The notes under the pieces: model-generated | The model's database searches: none | What the model saw: only the letters and a program-made list of their open reading frames with translations | What the model was told of the DNA's origin: nothing | Assembly: GCF_900236475.1 (NCBI RefSeq) | Contig: NZ_LT963352.1 | Coordinates: forward strand, 2,790,001-2,854,000 | From: Streptomyces chartreusis NRRL 3882 | GTDB lineage: Bacteria > Actinomycetota > Actinomycetes > Streptomycetales > Streptomycetaceae | Reading direction: 5' to 3' | DNA length: 64,000 bases | Shown: piece after piece, positions 55,045 to 64,000 of the stretch | Numbering within the stretch: the first letter of the stretch is position 1 | Layout: every line of letters starts with the position of its first letter | Translations under genes and position numbers: made by a program

Positions 55045-55097
55045 TCGAACACCGCCAGATTGCAACCGCCCCGGGGTCGCTGCTGACGCCGGGGCGT

Positions 55098-55409
55098 TGC
55101 GCAACGCGGCGCAACGGGGTGCCGCTGCGCCCACCCGTGCCGCCCTGGGGGTACCCCCTGCTCGAAGGGCTTGGGGGAGGCACGATGGCCCGCAGCTGGG
55201 GCGGCCCGCACCCGCGTACACACGCAAGGGGACGTGTCGGGGGGTGTCCGCCCGCAGCGGTTGGCGCGTCAACGGGGAGTCAGTCGGCACACAACCCCAT
55301 CGCGCCGTTCCGAGGACGGACACCCCCCGGCGCGGCCCCGACCCACCACCGGCGCGTAGGCGAAAGCGCGTACCCCCACCGAAGCCGCGCAGGCCGCCGC
55401 AGGCACCGC
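55098..55409. repeat. Dispersed intergenic repeat, copy 2, with nested inserts
   Basis: This 367-bp space has no gene. It repeats both blocks of 18738-18910 in the same order, but its hairpin loop (55139-55183) is replaced by an element reading CTGGGGGTACCCCCTGCTCG then AAGGGCTTGGGGGA, and between the blocks lies an extra ~90-bp unit bounded by 13-bp inverted repeats CGGGGGGTGTCCG (55238-55250) and CGGACACCCCCCG (55317-55329). Looks like successive small insertions into one repeat. Confidence 0.75.
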
Positions 55410-55411
55410 GC

Positions 55412-56383
55412 TCAGCCCTCCGTCAACCCGGCAACCAGCTCATCAGCCGCCCGATACGGATCCAGCTCACCGGCCACGATCCGCTCCGCCAGCGCACCCA
55501 GCCGCCGGTCCCCGTGCAGATCCCCGATCCGCTCCCGCAGCGCCGTCACCGCGATCGTCTCGACCTCCCGCGCCGCCCGGGCCATCCGCCGCTCCGCGAG
55601 CACCCCCCGCTCCTCCATCCAGGCGCGATGCTTCTCCAGTGCCTCGACGACCTCGTCCAGACCCTCCCCCCGCGCGGCGACCGTCTTCACGATCGGCGGA
55701 CGCCAGTCCCCGGGCCCCCGGGCCTCCCCCAGCCCCAGCATGTGGTTCAGCTCGCGAGCCGTCGCGTCCGCCCCGTCCCGGTCGGCCTTGTTCACGACGT
55801 ACACGTCACCGATCTCCAGGATCCCGGCCTTGGCCGCCTGGATGCCGTCGCCCATCCCGGGCGCGAGCAGCACGACGGACGTGTCCGCCTGCGAGGCGAT
55901 CTCCACCTCGGACTGCCCCACACCCACCGTCTCGACGAGGATCACATCGCACCCCGCCGCGTCCAGCACCCGGATGGCCTGAGGCGCGGCCCACGCGAGC
56001 CCGCCCAGATGCCCGCGCGTGGCCATCGAGCGGATATACACGCCCGGGTCCGACGCGTGCTCGGACATCCGCACCCGGTCCCCGAGCAGCGCACCGCCCG
56101 AGAACGGGGACGACGGGTCGACGGCGAGCACGCCGACCCGCTTGCCCTGCTTGCGGTACGCGGTCACCAGCGCCGACGTCGACGTGGACTTGCCGACCCC
56201 CGGCGACCCGGTCAGCCCGACGACGTACGCCTTGCCCGCCAACGGCGCCAGCGCCGCCATGACCTCCCGGAGCTGCGGGGACGCCCCCTCCACCAGCGAG
56301 ATCAGCCGGGCGACGGCCCGCGGCCGCCCTTCCCTGGCCTGGGCCACCAGCGTGGAGACGTCCTGCATCACAGCTCCGTTCAT
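55412..56383 (-). CDS. meaB: Methylmalonyl-CoA mutase-associated GTPase MeaB
   Basis: 323 aa. G domain: P-loop GLTGSPGVGKST, DPSSPFSGGALLGDRVRM, ETVGVGQSE, VNKADRDGADA. A chaperone that loads and protects adenosylcobalamin in methylmalonyl-CoA mutase. ATG 56383; it follows the thiolase gene by 23 bp in the same direction, an operon of acyl-CoA metabolism. Confidence 0.94.
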   Translation of the reverse strand: MNGAVMQDVSTLVAQAREGRPRAVARLISLVEGASPQLREVMAALAPLAGKAYVVGLTGSPGVGKSTSTSALVTAYRKQGKRVGVLAVDPSSPFSGGALLGDRVRMSEHASDPGVYIRSMATRGHLGGLAWAAPQAIRVLDAAGCDVILVETVGVGQSEVEIASQADTSVVLLAPGMGDGIQAAKAGILEIGDVYVVNKADRDGADATARELNHMLGLGEARGPGDWRPPIVKTVAARGEGLDEVVEALEKHRAWMEERGVLAERRMARAAREVETIAVTALRERIGDLHGDRRLGALAERIVAGELDPYRAADELVAGLTEG

Positions 56384-56406
56384 GAAAGGGGGATCCGAAA
56401 CCGCCG

Positions 56407-57615
56407 TCAGGCCTTCGGTACCCGCACGATCAGCGCGTCACCCTGACCACCACCACCGCACAGCGCCGCCGCGCCCACGCCACCACCACGCCGCTTCAGC
56501 TCCAGCGCGAGGTGCAGGACGAGCCGCGCACCGGACATCCCGATCGGGTGACCCAGGGCAATGGCGCCGCCGTTGACATTCACCTTTTCGGTGGACACCC
56601 CGAGGTCCTTCATCGACTGCACGGCAACCGCCGCGAACGCCTCGTTGATCTCGATGAGGTCGAGGTCCTCGACGCCCAGCCCCTCCTTCTTCAGGGCGTG
56701 CTGGATCGCGTTGGACGGCTGGGACTGGAGCGAGTTGTCCGGCCCGGCCACGTTCCCGTGGGCCCCGATCTCGGCGATCCACTCCAGGCCGAGCTCCTGC
56801 GCCTTGGCCTTGCTCATCACCACGACGGCCGCGGCGCCGTCGGAGATCTGCGACGCCGAACCGGCAGTGATCGTGCCGTCCTTGGCGAAGGCGGGGCGCA
56901 GCTTTCCGAGGGACTCCGCGGTCGTGTCGCCCCGGATCCCCTCGTCCTTGCTGAACAGCACCGGGTCGCCCTTGCGCTGCGGGATCTCGACGGGCGTGAT
57001 CTCGGCCTCGAAGAGCCCGTTCTTCTGGGCGGCGGCGGCCCGCTGGTGGGACAGCGCGGCGATCTCGTCCTGTTCGGCCCGCCCGATGCCCAGGCGCGTG
57101 TTGTGCTTCTCCGTCGACTCGCCCATGGCGACGCCGTCGAAGGAGTCGGTCAGCCCGTCGTGGGCCATGGCGTCGAGCATCTGGACGGCGCCGTACTTGA
57201 AGCCCTCGCGGGACTTGGGCAGCAGGTGCGGGGCGTTGGTCATGGACTCCTGGCCGCCGGCGACGACCACGTCGAACTCACCCGCACGGATCAACTGGTC
57301 GGCGAGCGCGATCGCGTCCAGCCCGGACAGACACACCTTGTTGATGGTCAGCGCCGGAACGTTCATCGGGATGCCGGCCTTGACCGCTGCCTGGCGCGCC
57401 GGGATCTGCCCCGCCCCGGCCTGGAGCACCTGCCCCATGATCACATACTGCACCTGGTCGCCACCGATCCCCGCACGGTCGAGGGCGGCCTTGATCGCGA
57501 AGCCGCCGAGGTCGGCTCCGGAGAAGGACTTGAGCGAACCGAGCAACCGCCCCATGGGCGTACGCGCGCCCGCGACGATCACCGAGCTGTTCGCTCCGGA
57601 AGTTCCAGAAGTCAT
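56407..57615 (-). CDS. Acetyl-CoA acetyltransferase (thiolase)
   Basis: 402 aa. Active-site Cys in [13 protein letters not shown], His in [13 protein letters not shown], second Cys/Gly loop in [14 protein letters not shown]. Forms or cleaves acetoacetyl-CoA. ATG 57615; upstream in-frame codons are not conserved in type. Likely head of the thiolase-meaB transcript. Divergent from the epimerase. Confidence 0.93.
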   Translation of the reverse strand: MTSGTSGANSSVIVAGARTPMGRLLGSLKSFSGADLGGFAIKAALDRAGIGGDQVQYVIMGQVLQAGAGQIPARQAAVKAGIPMNVPALTINKVCLSGLDAIALADQLIRAGEFDVVVAGGQESMTNAPHLLPKSREGFKYGAVQMLDAMAHDGLTDSFDGVAMGESTEKHNTRLGIGRAEQDEIAALSHQRAAAAQKNGLFEAEITPVEIPQRKGDPVLFSKDEGIRGDTTAESLGKLRPAFAKDGTITAGSASQISDGAAAVVVMSKAKAQELGLEWIAEIGAHGNVAGPDNSLQSQPSNAIQHALKKEGLGVEDLDLIEINEAFAAVAVQSMKDLGVSTEKVNVNGGAIALGHPIGMSGARLVLHLALELKRRGGGVGAAALCGGGGQGDALIVRVPKA

Positions 57616-57763
57616 GAGCTGCGATCCCCTTACCGGCTGCACAGCCGAGGAGTGAACGAGGGTTTACTTCGAATGTACTGACCGGTACGCCACGCCGTCA
57701 TCGGGCTGTCGGTGTGATCGCGCGCACGTTGCGTAACCACCTCCGGAGCGCTGCACTGAATCC

Positions 57764-58204
57764 ATGCTGACGCGAATCGACCACATCGGGATCGCCTGTT
57801 TCGACCTCGACAAGACCGTCGAGTTCTACCGTGCCACCTACGGCTTCGAGGTGTTCCACTCCGAGGTCAACGAGGAGCAGGGCGTGCGCGAGGCCATGCT
57901 CAAGATCAACGATACGTCCGACGGCGGGGCCTCGTACCTGCAGCTCCTGGAGCCGACCCGCGAGGACTCCACCGTCGCGAAGTGGCTCGCCAAGAACGGG
58001 GAGGGGGTCCACCACATCGCCTTCGGTACGGCGGACGTCGACGCCGAGGCGGCCGACATCAGGGACAAGGGCGTACGCGTGCTGTACGAAGAGCCGCGAC
58101 GCGGTTCCATGGGGTCACGGATCACCTTCCTGCACCCCAAGGACTGCCATGGCGTACTGACAGAACTGGTCACTTCGGCGCCCGTTGAGTCACCTGAGCA
58201 CTGA
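57764..58204 (+). CDS. mce: Methylmalonyl-CoA epimerase
   Basis: 146 aa, vicinal-oxygen-chelate fold. Metal ligands visible: His in RIDHIGIACFD, Gln in SYLQLLEP, His in GVHHIAFGT, Glu in LTELVTS. Interconverts the 2R and 2S forms, so mutase product can be used by carboxylases and polyketide synthases. Followed by 200 bp without a gene before scy. Confidence 0.94.
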   Translation: MLTRIDHIGIACFDLDKTVEFYRATYGFEVFHSEVNEEQGVREAMLKINDTSDGGASYLQLLEPTREDSTVAKWLAKNGEGVHHIAFGTADVDAEAADIRDKGVRVLYEEPRRGSMGSRITFLHPKDCHGVLTELVTSAPVESPEH

Positions 58205-58407
58205 CCCTCGTACATAGGGGCCGGTAGGGTTGGGGGCGGTCGCCGCTCAGTCCAGGGTGACCGCGGTCCCGCCGTGCGACGGCAGGACCACCGGGGTCCG
58301 GGTTTCGGGGGACGAGCGTCGGGGCAGCAGCCCGTGCTCCGCCGATGATCTGACACCATTCCCCGGGGGCCCCGTTCGGCGTATGGACGGAGCTCGTTTG
58401 GAGAGAG

Positions 58408-61400
58408 TTGCGACCAGGGGACGGATGGGACCGCGCAGTGCGGGGCTACGAGAGCCAGGAGCGAGAGCCGGCGGCTGACGTCGACCACCTCTCTCGGTTC
58501 GAAGCCGAGATGAAGCGGCTGAAGACCGAGCGGGAAAAGGCGATCCAGCACGCCGAGGACCTCGGCTACCAGGTCGAGGTGCTGCGCGCCAAGCTGCACG
58601 AGGCGCGGCGCACCATCATGTCCCGGCCCTCCTTCGAGGGGGGCGACATCGGCTGGCAGGCCGAGCAGTTGCTGCGCAACGCGCAGATGCAGGCCGACCA
58701 GATCCGGGCGGACGCCGACCGCGAGCTGAGCGAGGCCCGGGCGCAGACCCAGCGGATCCTCCAGGAGCACGCCGAGCAGGCGGCCCGCCTCCAGGCGGAG
58801 CTGCACCAGGAGGCGGTGACCCGCCGCCAGCAGCTGGACCAGGAGCTGGCCGAGCGTCGCCAGACGGTCGAGTCGCACGTCAACGAGAACGTGGCGTGGG
58901 CGGAGCAGCTGCGGGCCCGTACCGAGCAGCAGGCCCGCCGGCTGCTGGACGAGTCCCGCGCAGAGGCCGAGCAGGCCCTGTCCACCGCCCGTGCGGAGGC
59001 CGAGCGGCTGACGACCGAGGCCCGGCAGCGGCTGACGAGCGCCGCCGAGGAGGCCCGGGCCGAGGCCGAGCAGATCCTGCGGCGTGCCCGCACGGACGCC
59101 GAGCGGCTGCTCAACGCCGCCTCCACCCAGGCCCAGGAGGCCACCGACCACGCCGAGCAGCTGCGGACCTCCACCGCCACGGAGTCGGAGTCCGCGCGCC
59201 GCCAGGCCCAGGAGCTGAGCAAGGCCGCCGAGCAGCGGATGGCGGAGGCCGAGGAGGCGCTGCGCAAGGCGCAGGCCGAGTCGGAGAAGCTGGTCGCCGA
59301 GGCCAAGGAGGCCGCCGCCAAGGCCCTGGCGAGCGCGGAGTCCGCGAACGAGACGCGCACGCGCACCGCCAAGGAGCAGGTCGCCCGGCTGGTCGAGGAG
59401 GCCACGAAGGAGGCCGAGAACACCAAGTCCGAGGCCGAGCAGATCGTCGCGGACGCCCGCGCCGAGGCCGAGAAGATCGTCGCGGAGGCCGCGGAGAAGG
59501 CCCGCACGCTCACCGCCGAGGAGACGGCGACCCAGCTGTCCAAGGCGGCCCGGACGGCCGAGGAGGTCCTCAACAAGGCGTCCGAGGACGCCAAGAAGAC
59601 CACCAAGGCCGCGGCCGAGGAGGCCGAGCGGATCCGCAAGGAGGCCGAGGCCGAGGCGGACCGGCTGCGGGCCGAGGCGCATGACATCGCCGAGCAGCTC
59701 AAGGGCGCGGCGAAGGACGACACCAAGGAGTACCGCGCCAAGACGGTCGAGCTCCAGGAGGAGGCCCGCCGGCTGCGCGGCGAGGCCGAGCAGCTGCGGT
59801 CGGACGCGGTCGAAGAGGGCGAGAAGATCCGCGCCGAGGCCCGCAAGGAGGCCGTGGCGCAGATCGAGGAGGCGGCGAAGTCCGCCGAGGAGCTGCTCGC
59901 CAAGGCGAAGGCGGACGCGGACGAGCTGCGGACGACGGCCCAGACGGACAGCGAGAAGGTCCGTACGGAGGCCATCGAGCGCGCGACGACCCTGCGCCGT
60001 CAGGCCGAGGAGACCCTTCAGCGCACCCGGCAGGAGGCCGAGCGGCACCGCGAGGAGGTCGTCGAGCAGGCCGAGGCCCTCAAGGCGGACGCCGAGCGGG
60101 CGGCGCGGGAGCTGCACGAGGAGACCGAGCGGGCCCTGGAGGCCCGCCGCGCCGAGGCCGCCCAGGAGCTGACGCGGCTCCAGACGGAGGCGGAGGAGCG
60201 GCTGGCGGCGGCCGAGCAGGCGCTGTCCGACGCCCGTGAGGAGGCCGCGCGGATCCGCCGCGAGGCCGCCGAGGAGAACGAGCGGCTGCGTGCCGAGGCC
60301 GCCGAGCGGATCCGCACGCTCCAGCAGCAGGCCGAGGCGGAGGCCGAACGGCTGCGCGACGAGGCCGCGTCCGACGCGTCGGCCGCGCGTGCCGAGGGCG
60401 AGGCCGTCGCCGTGCGCCTGCGGTCGGAGGCCGCGAGCGAGGCCGAGCGGCTGAAGTCGGAGGCGCAGGAGAGCGCCGACCGGGTGCGCGCGGAGGCGCA
60501 GGCGGCCGCCGAACGGCTGGCCACGGAGGCGTCCGAGACGCTGGCCGCCGCCCAGGAGGAGGCCAACCGGCGCCGCCGGGAGGCCGAGGAACTCCTCGGC
60601 AGTGCCCGGCAGGAGGCCGACCAGGAGCGCGAGCGGGCCCGCGAGCAGAGCGAGGAGCTGCTGGCTTCCGCGCGCAAGCGCGTGGAGGAGGCGCAGACCG
60701 AGGCCGTACGGCTGATCGAGGAGGCCGACCGGCGGGCCACGGAGATGGTGTCGGCGGCCGAGCAGCACGCGCAGCAGGTCCGGGACTCCGTCGCGGGGCT
60801 GCACGAGCAGGCGCAGGAGGAGATCGCCGGGCTGCGCAGCGCCGCCGAGCACGCGGCGGACCGTACGCGGCGGGAGGCTCAGGAGGAGGCGGACCGGGTC
60901 CGCGCCGACGCCTACGCCGAGCGGGAGCGGGCGAGCGAGGACGCCGGCCGGCTGCGGCGCGAGGCGCACGAGGAGACCGAGGCCGCCAAGGCGCTCGCCG
61001 AGCGGACGATGTCCGAGGCGATCACGGAGGCGGAGCGGATCCGCGCGGACGTCGCCGAGCACGCCCAGCGGGTGCGCACGGAGGCGTCGGACGCCATCGC
61101 GGAGGCCGAGCAGAGCGCCGCGCGCACCCGGGCGGACGCCCGCGAGGACGCCAACCGCATCCGCTCGGACGCGGCGACGCAGGCGGACACCCTCATCACC
61201 GAGGCGCGGGGCGAGGCGGAGCGGCTCACGACCGAGACGATCCAGGAGACCGACCGGCTCCGGATGGAGACGGTCACCGAGGCCGAGCGGGTCCGCACGG
61301 AAGCCATCTCCGAGGCGGAGCGCCTCCGTTCCGAGGCGGCCGCGGAGGCCGAGCGCGTGCGCGCCGAGTCGGTCGCGAAGGCCGACCAGCTGGTCGGGGA

Positions 61401-62385
61401 GGCCACCGACGAGGCGGAGCGGCTGCGGGCCGAGGCCGCCGAGACGGTCGGCTCGGCGCAGCAGCACGCCGAGCGGGTCCGCGGCGAGGCCGAGCGCGTC
61501 AAGGCCGACGCCGAGGCGGAGGCGGAACGGCTCCTCAACTCCGCGCGCGAGGAGGCCGACCGGACGCTGGACGAGGCCCGCAAGGACGCCAACAAGCGGC
61601 GCTCCGAGGCGGCCGAGCAGGTCGACAAGCTCATCACGGAGACCACGGCGGAGGCCGACAAGCTGCTCACCGAGGCGCAGCAGCAGGCGCACAAGACCAC
61701 CGCGGAGGCCGAGTCGCAGGCCGACACGATGGTGGGCGCGGCCCGCAAGGAGGCCGACCGGCTCGTGTCCGAGGCGACGGTCGAGGGCAACTCGCTGGTG
61801 GAGAAGGCCCGTACGGACGCGGACGAGCTGCTGGTCGGCGCGCGCCGGGACGCCACGCAGATCCGGGAGCGCGCCGAGGAGCTGCGCGACCGCATCACGG
61901 CGGAGATCGAGGAGCTGCACGAGCGGGCCCGCCGGGAGTCGGCCGAGGCGATGAAGTCGGCGGGCGACCGCTGCGACGCGCTCGTCAAGGCCGCGGAGGA
62001 GCAGCTCGCGAAGGCGCAGGCGAAGGCCAAGGAGATCGTGTCGGAGGCCAACTCCGAGGCGGGCAAGGTCCGGATCGCCGCGGTGAAGAAGGCCGAGGGG
62101 CTGCTCAAGGAGGCCGAGCAGAAGAAGGCCACGCTGGTTCGGGAGGCCGAGGAGCTCAAGGCCGAGGCGATCCGCGAGGCCAAGCGCACGGTCGAGGAGG
62201 GCAAGCGCGAGCTGGAGGTCCTGGTCCGCCGCCGCGAGGACATCAATGCCGAGATCTCCCGTGTCCAGGACGTCCTGGAGGCGTTGGAATCCTTCGAGGC
62301 CCCGTCCCCGGCCAAGGACAACGGAGTCAAGGCAGGCGCGACAGTCGGCGCACCCCGTTCGGGTGGCAAGTCCTCGGAAAGCTAG
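58408..62385 (+). CDS. scy: Polarity coiled-coil protein Scy
   Basis: 1325 aa, nearly all coiled coil. A short DivIVA-like N-terminal heptad part (LSRFEAEMKRLKTEREKAIQ) precedes more than 1100 residues of Ala/Glu/Arg helix built on AEAERLR-, EEAER- and EAEQI-type units, consistent with the long hendecad/51-residue periodicity described for Scy. In Streptomyces it is the tip scaffold binding DivIVA and FilP. TTG 58408 has GGAG 4 nt upstream and gives the length known from S. coelicolor; GTG 58438 is an alternative. The strong periodicity makes long antisense frames appear. Confidence 0.92.
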   Translation: MRPGDGWDRAVRGYESQEREPAADVDHLSRFEAEMKRLKTEREKAIQHAEDLGYQVEVLRAKLHEARRTIMSRPSFEGGDIGWQAEQLLRNAQMQADQIRADADRELSEARAQTQRILQEHAEQAARLQAELHQEAVTRRQQLDQELAERRQTVESHVNENVAWAEQLRARTEQQARRLLDESRAEAEQALSTARAEAERLTTEARQRLTSAAEEARAEAEQILRRARTDAERLLNAASTQAQEATDHAEQLRTSTATESESARRQAQELSKAAEQRMAEAEEALRKAQAESEKLVAEAKEAAAKALASAESANETRTRTAKEQVARLVEEATKEAENTKSEAEQIVADARAEAEKIVAEAAEKARTLTAEETATQLSKAARTAEEVLNKASEDAKKTTKAAAEEAERIRKEAEAEADRLRAEAHDIAEQLKGAAKDDTKEYRAKTVELQEEARRLRGEAEQLRSDAVEEGEKIRAEARKEAVAQIEEAAKSAEELLAKAKADADELRTTAQTDSEKVRTEAIERATTLRRQAEETLQRTRQEAERHREEVVEQAEALKADAERAARELHEETERALEARRAEAAQELTRLQTEAEERLAAAEQALSDAREEAARIRREAAEENERLRAEAAERIRTLQQQAEAEAERLRDEAASDASAARAEGEAVAVRLRSEAASEAERLKSEAQESADRVRAEAQAAAERLATEASETLAAAQEEANRRRREAEELLGSARQEADQERERAREQSEELLASARKRVEEAQTEAVRLIEEADRRATEMVSAAEQHAQQVRDSVAGLHEQAQEEIAGLRSAAEHAADRTRREAQEEADRVRADAYAERERASEDAGRLRREAHEETEAAKALAERTMSEAITEAERIRADVAEHAQRVRTEASDAIAEAEQSAARTRADAREDANRIRSDAATQADTLITEARGEAERLTTETIQETDRLRMETVTEAERVRTEAISEAERLRSEAAAEAERVRAESVAKADQLVGEATDEAERLRAEAAETVGSAQQHAERVRGEAERVKADAEAEAERLLNSAREEADRTLDEARKDANKRRSEAAEQVDKLITETTAEADKLLTEAQQQAHKTTAEAESQADTMVGAARKEADRLVSEATVEGNSLVEKARTDADELLVGARRDATQIRERAEELRDRITAEIEELHERARRESAEAMKSAGDRCDALVKAAEEQLAKAQAKAKEIVSEANSEAGKVRIAAVKKAEGLLKEAEQKKATLVREAEELKAEAIREAKRTVEEGKRELEVLVRRREDINAEISRVQDVLEALESFEAPSPAKDNGVKAGATVGAPRSGGKSSES

Positions 62386-62568
62386 CGAACCGGGGCCAAT
62401 CCGGTGTCTGCTGGGGTCTTTGACCAAGTCTTTGGCAAGCAGTCCGACGGACGGCCACTCAAAAGGGGTCTCATTTTGCAGATCAAACGCGCATCCGCTC
62501 GATGACACACCGTTTCGGCCCCTAGGATTCCATCTATCACCTCACCGGTCTCATTCGACAGGAACCCC

Positions 62569-63504
62569 ATGAGCGACACTTCCCCCTACGGCTTCGAGCT
62601 TGTGCGGCGTGGATACGACCGCGCTCAGGTGGACGAACGTATCTCCAAGCTCGTCTCCGACCGTGACAGCGCTCTCGCCCGCATCACCGCTCTGGAAAAG
62701 CGCATCGAGGAGCTCCACCTCGAGACGCAGAACGCCCAGGCCCAGATCAGCGACGCCGAGCCGTCGTACGCGGGTCTCGGCGCGCGCGTGGAGAAGATCC
62801 TCCGCCTCGCCGAGGAAGAGGCGAAGGACCTGCGCGAGGAGGCCCGGCGCGCTGCCGAGCAGCACCGCGAGCTCGCCGAGTCGGCCGCCCAGCAGGTGCG
62901 CAACGACGCCGAGTCGTACTCCGCGGAGCGCAAGGCCAAGGCCGAGGACGAGGGCCTGCGGATCGTCGAGAAGGCCAAGAGTGACGCCGCCCAGCTGCGT
63001 GCCGAGGCGCAGAAGGACGCGCAGTCCAAGCGCGAGGAGGCGGACGCCCTCTTCGAGGAGACCCGCGCCAAGGCCGCGCAGGCCGCCGCCGACTTCGAGA
63101 CGAACCTCGCCAAGCGCCGCGAGCAGTCCGAGCGCGACCTGGCGTCCCGTCAGGCCAAGGCCGAGAAGCGCCTCGCCGAGATCGAGCACCGCGCCGAGCA
63201 GCTCCGCCTGGAGGCGGAGAAGCTGCGCACGGACGCCGAGCGCCGCGCCCGCCAGACGGTGGAGACGGCCCAGCGCCAGGCCGAGGACATCGTGGCCGAC
63301 GCCAACGCCAAGGCCGACCGCATCCGTTCGGAATCCGAGCGCGAGCTCGCGGCCCTGACCAACCGCCGCGACAGCATCAACGCCCAGCTGACGAACGTCC
63401 GCGAGATGCTCGCCACGCTCACGGGTGCCGCGGTGGCCGCCGCCGGTACGCCCGCCGAGGACGAGCCGATCTCCCGCGGGGTCCCGGCCCAGCAGTCCCG
63501 GTAA
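62569..63504 (+). CDS. filP: Intermediate-filament-like protein FilP
   Basis: 311 aa. N-terminal heptad segment (FELVRRGYDRAQVDERISKL) similar to DivIVA-type coils, then a long rod (LREEARRAAEQHRELAESAA, DFETNLAKRREQSERDLASR). Forms a cytoskeletal network at hyphal tips with DivIVA and Scy. ATG 62569 follows AGGAA; 183 bp after scy, a gap with no gene but a TAGGAT box at 62523-62528 that may be its own promoter. Confidence 0.94.
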   Translation: MSDTSPYGFELVRRGYDRAQVDERISKLVSDRDSALARITALEKRIEELHLETQNAQAQISDAEPSYAGLGARVEKILRLAEEEAKDLREEARRAAEQHRELAESAAQQVRNDAESYSAERKAKAEDEGLRIVEKAKSDAAQLRAEAQKDAQSKREEADALFEETRAKAAQAAADFETNLAKRREQSERDLASRQAKAEKRLAEIEHRAEQLRLEAEKLRTDAERRARQTVETAQRQAEDIVADANAKADRIRSESERELAALTNRRDSINAQLTNVREMLATLTGAAVAAAGTPAEDEPISRGVPAQQSR

Positions 63505-63533
63505 CGACCGGGCGTACGGAGACTGAATCTCCG

Positions 63534-63569
63534 CAAAGCCCTCTGCCGCTCCGGTGGCAGAGGGCTTTG
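63534..63569. terminator. Terminator after filP
   Basis: 14-bp perfect stem CAAAGCCCTCTGCC / GGCAGAGGGCTTTG, 8-nt loop, 30 bp beyond filP. Confidence 0.82.
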
Positions 63570-63589
63570 TCACGTTCTAGCGTGGCGGC

Positions 63590-64000
63590 ATGATTGAGCT
63601 CGAGGGGCTGACCAAGCGTTACGGCGAGAAGGTGGCGGTCAACAACCTGTCCTTCACCGTCAGACCGGGCATCGTCACCGGCTTCCTCGGGCCCAACGGC
63701 GCGGGCAAGTCCACGACCATGCGGATGATCCTGGGTCTCGACCACCCGACCGCCGGCGACGTCCGTATCGACGGCAAGCACTACCAGCAGCTCAAGGACC
63801 CGCTGACGTACATCGGCGCCCTGCTGGAGGCCAAGGCCTGGCACGGCGGGCGCACCGCCTACAACCACCTGCTGTGCCTCGCGCAGAGCAACGGCATCCC
63901 GCGCAGCCGGGTGCGGGAGGTACTGGAGACGGTCGGGCTGACGGCGGTCGCGAAGAAGAAGACCAAGGGCTTCTCGATGGGCATGGGGCAGCGGCTCGGT
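63590..64000 (+). CDS. ABC transporter ATP-binding protein (3' partial)
   Basis: First 137 residues only: Walker A LGPNGAGKSTTMRMI, Q-loop region YIGALLEAKAW, signature region GFSMGMGQRLG at the window end. Matches the ABC-2 exporter ATPases of unknown substrate that follow filP in Streptomyces. ATG 63590; no ribosome binding site is obvious. Confidence 0.9.
   Translation, partial: MIELEGLTKRYGEKVAVNNLSFTVRPGIVTGFLGPNGAGKSTTMRMILGLDHPTAGDVRIDGKHYQQLKDPLTYIGALLEAKAWHGGRTAYNHLLCLAQSNGIPRSRVREVLETVGLTAVAKKKTKGFSMGMGQRLG

Noticed and set aside
57838..62508. A 1556-codon open frame on the minus strand opposite mce and scy
   Set aside because: It is the antisense shadow of GC-rich periodic coiled-coil codons, giving Leu/Gly/Arg-rich low complexity with no domain, no start signal and overlap with two certain genes.

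Overview
The window is high-GC actinobacterial DNA, very probably from a Streptomyces chromosome. Grounds: strong GC bias at third codon positions, many GTG/TTG starts, WhiE-type polyketide genes, an AbsC-like regulator, and Scy and FilP coiled-coil proteins. From memory, the order of housekeeping genes (glgB, pfkA, pta-ackA, pyk, icmA, absC, meaB, thiolase, epimerase, scy, filP) matches S. coelicolor from about SCO5440 down to SCO5395. I could not run a comparison.

Layout. 1-5.8 kb: glycogen branching enzyme with a long Lys/Ala-rich tail (5' end outside the window), a HelD-type RNA polymerase motor, a possible small RNA, and a MerR-thioredoxin pair. 5.8-8.9 kb: a decay zone holding a truncated Lrp gene fused head-to-head with a frameshifted epimerase gene, an aldo/keto reductase gene with an internal stop, and an IS5-type element inserted exactly at the shared stop site of two convergent genes. 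8.9-15.4 kb: an MFS exporter with a divergent TetR regulator, then a C4-dicarboxylate symporter with a divergent CitA/DcuS-type two-component system. 15.5-18.7 kb: a sugar ABC importer lacking its own ATPase. 18.9-22.6 kb: glucarate dehydratase, a GntP permease and an IclR regulator. 22.6-24 kb: a flavin/F420-type small oxidase and a double-HTH protein. 24-30.1 kb: pfkA, pta-ackA and pyk, that is lower glycolysis and acetate overflow. 30.2-32.9 kb: a three-gene envelope/secreted operon (DUF6230, DUF6114 and a hydrophilic secreted protein). 33.5-38.5 kb: a thioredoxin-TPR protein, a TetR regulator, a small protein ending in an amyloid-signalling-like motif, IcmA, a DUF3817 protein and a MarR regulator.

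38.6-48.5 kb is a type II polyketide cluster of spore-pigment type: SchA/CurD protein, cupin, KS, CLF, ACP, aromatase and TcmI-like cyclase on the minus strand, with an FAD hydroxylase and an amidohydrolase on the plus strand converging on them. A P450 plus a small monooxygenase-like protein form a separate minus-strand pair. In S. coelicolor the whiE cluster lies roughly a hundred genes away, so here the cluster seems to occupy a different locus, between the neighbours of a MarR gene and a thiamine-binding/DUF3817 pair.

48.6-64 kb: MTH1187 and DUF3817 genes, three tandem AIM24 genes, absC, a histidine kinase/OmpR regulator pair divergent from a PepSY protein, a mosaic of nested dispersed repeats, meaB, a thiolase, methylmalonyl-CoA epimerase, scy, filP and the start of an ABC ATPase. 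IcmA, MeaB, thiolase and epimerase together connect acyl-CoA catabolism with the methylmalonyl-CoA pool, a precursor supply for polyketides and the TCA cycle. Scy and FilP organise the hyphal tip. No tRNA, rRNA or CRISPR array was seen.
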